Positions 60,577-64,000 of a stretch of DNA of 64,000 bases are shown piece by piece (the stretch's first letter is position 1; each line of letters opens with the position of its first letter). A model generated the notes under the pieces. It was not told where the DNA came from and made no database searches. It was given only the letters and a program-made list of their open reading frames with translations. The stretch is taken from contig NZ_QXGH01000010.1 in the NCBI RefSeq assembly GCF_003515065.1, positions 310,001-374,000 on the forward strand, given 5' to 3'. The position numbers were made by a program, and so were the translations under genes. Origin of the DNA: Nocardioides immobilis (GTDB taxonomy: Bacteria; Actinomycetota; Actinomycetes; Propionibacteriales; Nocardioidaceae).

Positions 60577-62361
60577 ATGAAGGTCTCGATCGTCGGCGGA
60601 GGTCCAGGTGGCCTCTACCTGGCCAGCCTGATTCGCGAGCGCACACCCGGCGCCAGTGTGGAGGTCTTCGAGCGGAACGAGCCGGAGGCGACGTACGGCT
60701 TCGGGGTCGTGTTCAGCGAGCCCACCTTGCGCAACCTGGTCGCCGGGGATCCCGGCGGCTTCGACGCGCTCTTCGCGACCTCGCGCCGCTGGCCAGGCAT
60801 CGACATTCGGATCAAGGGCCGCAGCTTTCGAGCCGAAGGCAACGGGTTCGCTGCCATCGAGCGGCGCACCCTGCTTCGTGCGCTGCTCGACCGGGCGCGC
60901 GCCGCGGGCGCCGTTGTACACAGCGCTCGCGACGTCGCACCCGGTGACCCTGTGCTCGCCGACGCCGACGTCGTCGTCGTGGCAGACGGCAGTAACAGCT
61001 TGTGGCGACGCTCCCACGAAGCCACGTTGGGCGCCAGCGTCGAGCAAGCGACCGCGAAGTTCATCTGGTTCGGCTCTACCAAGGTCTTCGACGGCATGAC
61101 ATTCCTTTTCGAGAAGAATGCCGACGGCTGGTTCGCGGTCCATGCCTACCCATACAACGATAAGAGAAGCACCTTCGTGGTGGAGACTGATCAGGCCACG
61201 TGGCAACGGTCTGGTCTTGACGCCTTCGACGTAACCCAGCCCCCGGGGCTCTCGGACGAGGGCAGCGCCGCCTATGTCGAGAGGCTCTTTGCCAAGCACC
61301 TCGACGGCGGCCGCATGATCCTCAACAACTCACGTTGGGCGAACTTTCGCACGGTGCGGACCAACCGCTGGCGCATCGACGGGCGGACAGTCCTGCTCGG
61401 CGATGCTGCGCATACCGCCCACTTCTCCGTCGGTTCCGGAACCAAGATGGCCCTTGAGGACGCGCTTGAGCTTGCCGGCCAGATCGATGCAGTCGCGGCC
61501 GGCAAGGACCTGCAGACCGCACTGGCTGACTATGAGCGGATCCGGCTCGCCGACGTGCGGCGAATTCAGAGCCTTGCCCGCCCCAGCCTGTCATGGTGGG
61601 AGCACTTCGGTGAGTACGCGACGGCCTTGGCGCCATCTCAGTTCGCCTTCCACTTCCTGACCCGGAGCGGCCGAGTCGGCCGACGGCGACTGGCCGACGG
61701 CGACCCAGGGTTCATCGCCCGAACGGTTGCCGACATCGCCGGCGACCCCTCCCGTGACGGACTCCGGATGAGCTACCTGCTCGGGTGTGAGCCATTCGTC
61801 GATCGGGTCGTCGCACTCGACGCAGGTCAACACGCTGCCACGGTCGACGCCGGCAGGCTGACGTTGCCCGACCTCCGCGGCGGTGTACCGGCCGGAGGCT
61901 ACGCCACGGTGGCGTCCGCACCCGGGCTGCCCAAGATCGTCTGGACATGCGCCCCGACGCGTCTCGACGCGGTCTCTGCGCACGTCTCCGATCTGGTCAC
62001 GGCGACGGAGCCGAACGCCGTCGTGGTCGTCGAAGCGGCACCGCCCGGTGATGACGCGGGCGGCTATGCCGAAACGGCGGTGGCTCAGCGCCGAACGAGT
62101 GAACTTCTCCGACTGCGCCATGGCCACGCAACCATAGCCGTGCTGGCCGGGCCCGACGCGGACCTGGCGGAGTCCTTGGTCCTAGCCGGCCGGGCAGACT
62201 TGGTCGCGGTACAGGCATCCGACGTCGACGGCATGCTGATGGTCGGTGACCAGACGTGCGCAGAGTCCCCGGATCCACCTTTTGACTCTCCGGCGCACGT
62301 CGGATCAACGCCGGGAGAGCGGCAGATGCTGACCGCCGACGCTCGCGAGATTCAGCGATGA
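60577..62361 (+). CDS. Salicylyl-CoA 5-hydroxylase-like FAD monooxygenase with a shortened OYE-like C-terminus
   Basis: This 594-residue flavoprotein hydroxylates a CoA-bound aromatic such as salicylyl-CoA. The FAD motif is VSIVGGGPGGLYLASLI (3-19), followed by EVFERNEPEATYGFGVVFS. The second FAD motif is VLLGDAAHTAHFSVGSGTKM. The family's bifunctional members are about 770 residues with a C-terminal old-yellow-enzyme barrel. Here only an end resembling that barrel remains (residues about 525-570: TIAVLAGPDADLAESLVLAG then RADLVAVQ), so the barrel is reduced. ATG 60577 follows AGGAGGTTTGTC. It overlaps the ligase gene by ATGA. Confidence 0.88.
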   Translation: MKVSIVGGGPGGLYLASLIRERTPGASVEVFERNEPEATYGFGVVFSEPTLRNLVAGDPGGFDALFATSRRWPGIDIRIKGRSFRAEGNGFAAIERRTLLRALLDRARAAGAVVHSARDVAPGDPVLADADVVVVADGSNSLWRRSHEATLGASVEQATAKFIWFGSTKVFDGMTFLFEKNADGWFAVHAYPYNDKRSTFVVETDQATWQRSGLDAFDVTQPPGLSDEGSAAYVERLFAKHLDGGRMILNNSRWANFRTVRTNRWRIDGRTVLLGDAAHTAHFSVGSGTKMALEDALELAGQIDAVAAGKDLQTALADYERIRLADVRRIQSLARPSLSWWEHFGEYATALAPSQFAFHFLTRSGRVGRRRLADGDPGFIARTVADIAGDPSRDGLRMSYLLGCEPFVDRVVALDAGQHAATVDAGRLTLPDLRGGVPAGGYATVASAPGLPKIVWTCAPTRLDAVSAHVSDLVTATEPNAVVVVEAAPPGDDAGGYAETAVAQRRTSELLRLRHGHATIAVLAGPDADLAESLVLAGRADLVAVQASDVDGMLMVGDQTCAESPDPPFDSPAHVGSTPGERQMLTADAREIQR

Positions 62362-64000
62362 GCCCGGTCGAGCCGCCAGCACAGGCGGAGATGACAAGGC
62401 GGGGTCTGACACGGTTGTTTGCTCCGAAGTCGATCGCCGTTGTGGGCGCCTCCGCGGATCCAGAGAAGGCGGGCGGAGCTCTCATGACGGTATTGGCGGG
62501 ATTCCCCGGGGCGATCTACCCCATCAACCGGAGCGCGGACATGATTGGCGGCAAGACCGCCTACCCTGACGTGGACTCGACGCCGGAGCCCGCCGATCTC
62601 GCGATCGTCGCGGTGCCACCGTCGGCAGTGTTGGGTGTCCTCGAACAGAGTGCCCACGCCGGCGTCGGCGCCGCGGTGATCTGCACCGGCGGATTCGCCG
62701 AGGCGGGTGAGGAGGGCGCGGCACTCCAGCACCAGATCCACGAACTCTCTCGTCGGACCGGATTGCGCGTCCTCGGCCCCAACACCTCGGGCTTCGTAGC
62801 TCCCTGGCAGCTCGTGCACGCAACCTTCATGCCCGGCGTCGCCGAACTACGCCCGGGCCACGTGGCGATCATCGCCCAGAGCGGCGGCGTCAACCTGGCC
62901 GCCTCCTTCATGACCGCACAGCGTGGCCTCGGGCTGAGCCTGGCGGTTGGTATCGGCAACGCCGTCGATGTCGACTTCGCCGATGTCCTCGACCACGTCG
63001 CGTCCGACCCGACCACACACGCCGTCGCGCTTCACCTCGAGGGAGTCGCAGACGGTCGACGCCTGATGGCGGCGATTCGCCGTACCGCAGCCATAAAACC
63101 CGTCGTGGCCATGAAGGTAGGCCGATCCGACATCGGTGAGTTCGCGCAGTCCCACACCGGCGCGATGGTCGGAGATTGGGCCGTGGCCAAGGCCGCCCTG
63201 GAACAGGCAGGCGCCGTGGTCGTCGAGAACCTCACCGACCTGGTCGATGCCGTCGCCGTCCTGTCGACCACCCGCATGCGGCCCGGCGCCCGGTCGGGCA
63301 TAGGCATCGTGACCGGCCAGGCAGGTCCCGGTCTGATCATCACCGACGCGCTGGCCGCGGCTGGCATCGATGTGCCCGCACTCTTGCCCGAGACGAAGTC
63401 GGTCATCGAGTCACTGCTACCGCCGCTGACCTATCAGGCGAATCCGGTGGACACCGGCCGGCCCGGAGAGACTTTCGTCGAGATCCTGCAGGCGGTCGGC
63501 AACGACCCTGGCATCGACGGCATGATCGTCTACGCGCTCCAGGAGCACGGCACTCGCGACCTTGTCGAGACCCTCGAACGCGACGCCCACTCGCTGCCTC
63601 CCACCGTTTTCGTGACCGGCGGCCCCGGAGCCGAGATTGCCTCGCAGCGCGCCCAGTTGGCAGACAAGGGCATCTGGACGGTCGACGCCCCGGATCGCGG
63701 CGCTTTCGCCATGGACTGCCTCGTGACCGACGCCCGCGTCCGGCACCTGCACGCGGCAGCCGTTGACGAGCACGCGGGCGATCAGAGCACGAACCGCCCA
63801 GGCGCCGAGGAAGCCGCGATGCAGATCGAGGGACTCACCGGACACGGCAACCTCGACGAGGCTCAGGGCAAGGCAGTGCTGCAGGCCATCGGATTCGCCA
63901 CACCCAGACGGGTGGTCTGCGATGAGACCACCGACGTCGAAGCCGCGTTCGTTCGGCTTGCGAAGCCAGTCGTGGTCAAGCTCCTCGATGCCGAAGTGAC
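62358..64000 (+). CDS. NDP-forming acyl-CoA synthetase (acetyl-CoA synthetase ADP-forming type), 3' truncated
   Basis: The frame is open to the right edge, so only the first 547 codons are seen. The N-terminus has the CoA-binding Rossmann domain: RLFAPKSIAVVGASADPEKA, YPINRSADMIGGKTAYPDVD, DLAIVAVPPSAVLGVLEQSA and AAVICTGGFAEAGEEG. The second domain has GPNTSGFVAPW and the IIAQSGGVN, SHTGAMVGD and VGIGNAVDVDFADVLDH segments with the phospho-His region. An ATP-grasp start, EAQGKAVLQAIGFATPRRVV, follows near the edge. It activates an acid to its CoA thioester with ADP formation. Coupled to the hydroxylase gene, it may make salicylyl-CoA or another aryl-CoA. Confidence 0.9.
   Translation, partial: MSPVEPPAQAEMTRRGLTRLFAPKSIAVVGASADPEKAGGALMTVLAGFPGAIYPINRSADMIGGKTAYPDVDSTPEPADLAIVAVPPSAVLGVLEQSAHAGVGAAVICTGGFAEAGEEGAALQHQIHELSRRTGLRVLGPNTSGFVAPWQLVHATFMPGVAELRPGHVAIIAQSGGVNLAASFMTAQRGLGLSLAVGIGNAVDVDFADVLDHVASDPTTHAVALHLEGVADGRRLMAAIRRTAAIKPVVAMKVGRSDIGEFAQSHTGAMVGDWAVAKAALEQAGAVVVENLTDLVDAVAVLSTTRMRPGARSGIGIVTGQAGPGLIITDALAAAGIDVPALLPETKSVIESLLPPLTYQANPVDTGRPGETFVEILQAVGNDPGIDGMIVYALQEHGTRDLVETLERDAHSLPPTVFVTGGPGAEIASQRAQLADKGIWTVDAPDRGAFAMDCLVTDARVRHLHAAAVDEHAGDQSTNRPGAEEAAMQIEGLTGHGNLDEAQGKAVLQAIGFATPRRVVCDETTDVEAAFVRLAKPVVVKLLDAEV

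Noticed and set aside
1-64000. CRISPR arrays, rRNA or tRNA genes
   Set aside because: No regularly spaced repeats, no conserved rRNA segments and no cloverleaf-like sequence were recognised by eye; a tRNA scan would be needed to exclude a tRNA fully.

Overview
The window is high-GC DNA with dense, overlapping genes, frequent GTG/TTG starts and protein families typical of Actinomycetota. A soil catabolic actinomycete (Nocardioides/Rhodococcus-like) is the best guess from family content; genus cannot be read from the sequence alone.

Layout. (1) 1-3476: end of a myo-inositol catabolic operon (Cgl0159-type aldolase-like protein, iolB, iolD). (2) 3477-5194: a scar of broken plasmid or chromosomal genes (pntA, parB and ssb fragments) with a strong hairpin and the first copy of a recurring palindrome. 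(3) 5250-13667: a TetR regulator followed by a branched-chain-type ABC transporter operon (livJ-M-G-F-H) running into an MmgE/PrpD protein and an acyl-CoA dehydrogenase. (4) 14004-24809: a quinone-oxidoreductase-like gene, then a tightly packed operon: crotonase, zinc-loop dehydrogenase, two half-size MaoC-type hydratase subunits, an acetoin-dehydrogenase-like complex (E1 alpha, E1 beta, an E2 split into two genes, E3), an acyl-CoA ligase and a lipoyl synthase. (5) 25073-36539: thiolase, Lrp and AraC regulators, aldehyde dehydrogenase, flavin reductase, FMN reductase, LLM monooxygenase and a giant indolepyruvate-ferredoxin-oxidoreductase-like protein. (6) 36540-37519: IS21 remnant. (7) 37520-45454: divergent operons, one with SDR, HyuB, HyuA and a small zinc ribbon (acetone/acetophenone-carboxylase-like), the other with SDR, crotonase and a broken acyl-CoA ligase. 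(8) 45585-53257: flavin reductase, an intact IS256 element, aldehyde dehydrogenase, an acyl-CoA-dehydrogenase-like flavin monooxygenase and a 10-TM membrane protein. (9) 53258-64000: IS110 remnant, secreted beta-helix protein, PaaX regulator, broken aldehyde dehydrogenase, gentisate-1,2-dioxygenase-like cupin, salicylyl-CoA-5-hydroxylase-like protein and the start of an NDP-forming acyl-CoA synthetase.

The most striking signal is a palindrome (best form CGACCGACTAGTCGGTCG) that occurs ten times between 4686 and 51871. Nine copies lie in front of transcription units and one lies in front of the TetR gene itself. They tie the transporter, the dehydrogenase-complex operon, the carboxylase-like operon, the SDR/crotonase operon, one flavin reductase, one aldehyde dehydrogenase and the membrane protein into one apparent TetR regulon.

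Inferred working model: an imported substrate is hydroxylated by flavin-dependent monooxygenases and oxidised by SDR/ADH enzymes. A C-C bond next to a ketone is then cleaved or activated, by thiolytic acyloin cleavage through the E1/E2/E3 complex and/or by carboxylation through HyuAB. Acyl-CoA fragments pass through dehydrogenase, hydratases and thiolase. The substrate is not identifiable from sequence. The right end is a separate salicylate/gentisate-type CoA pathway with its own operator.
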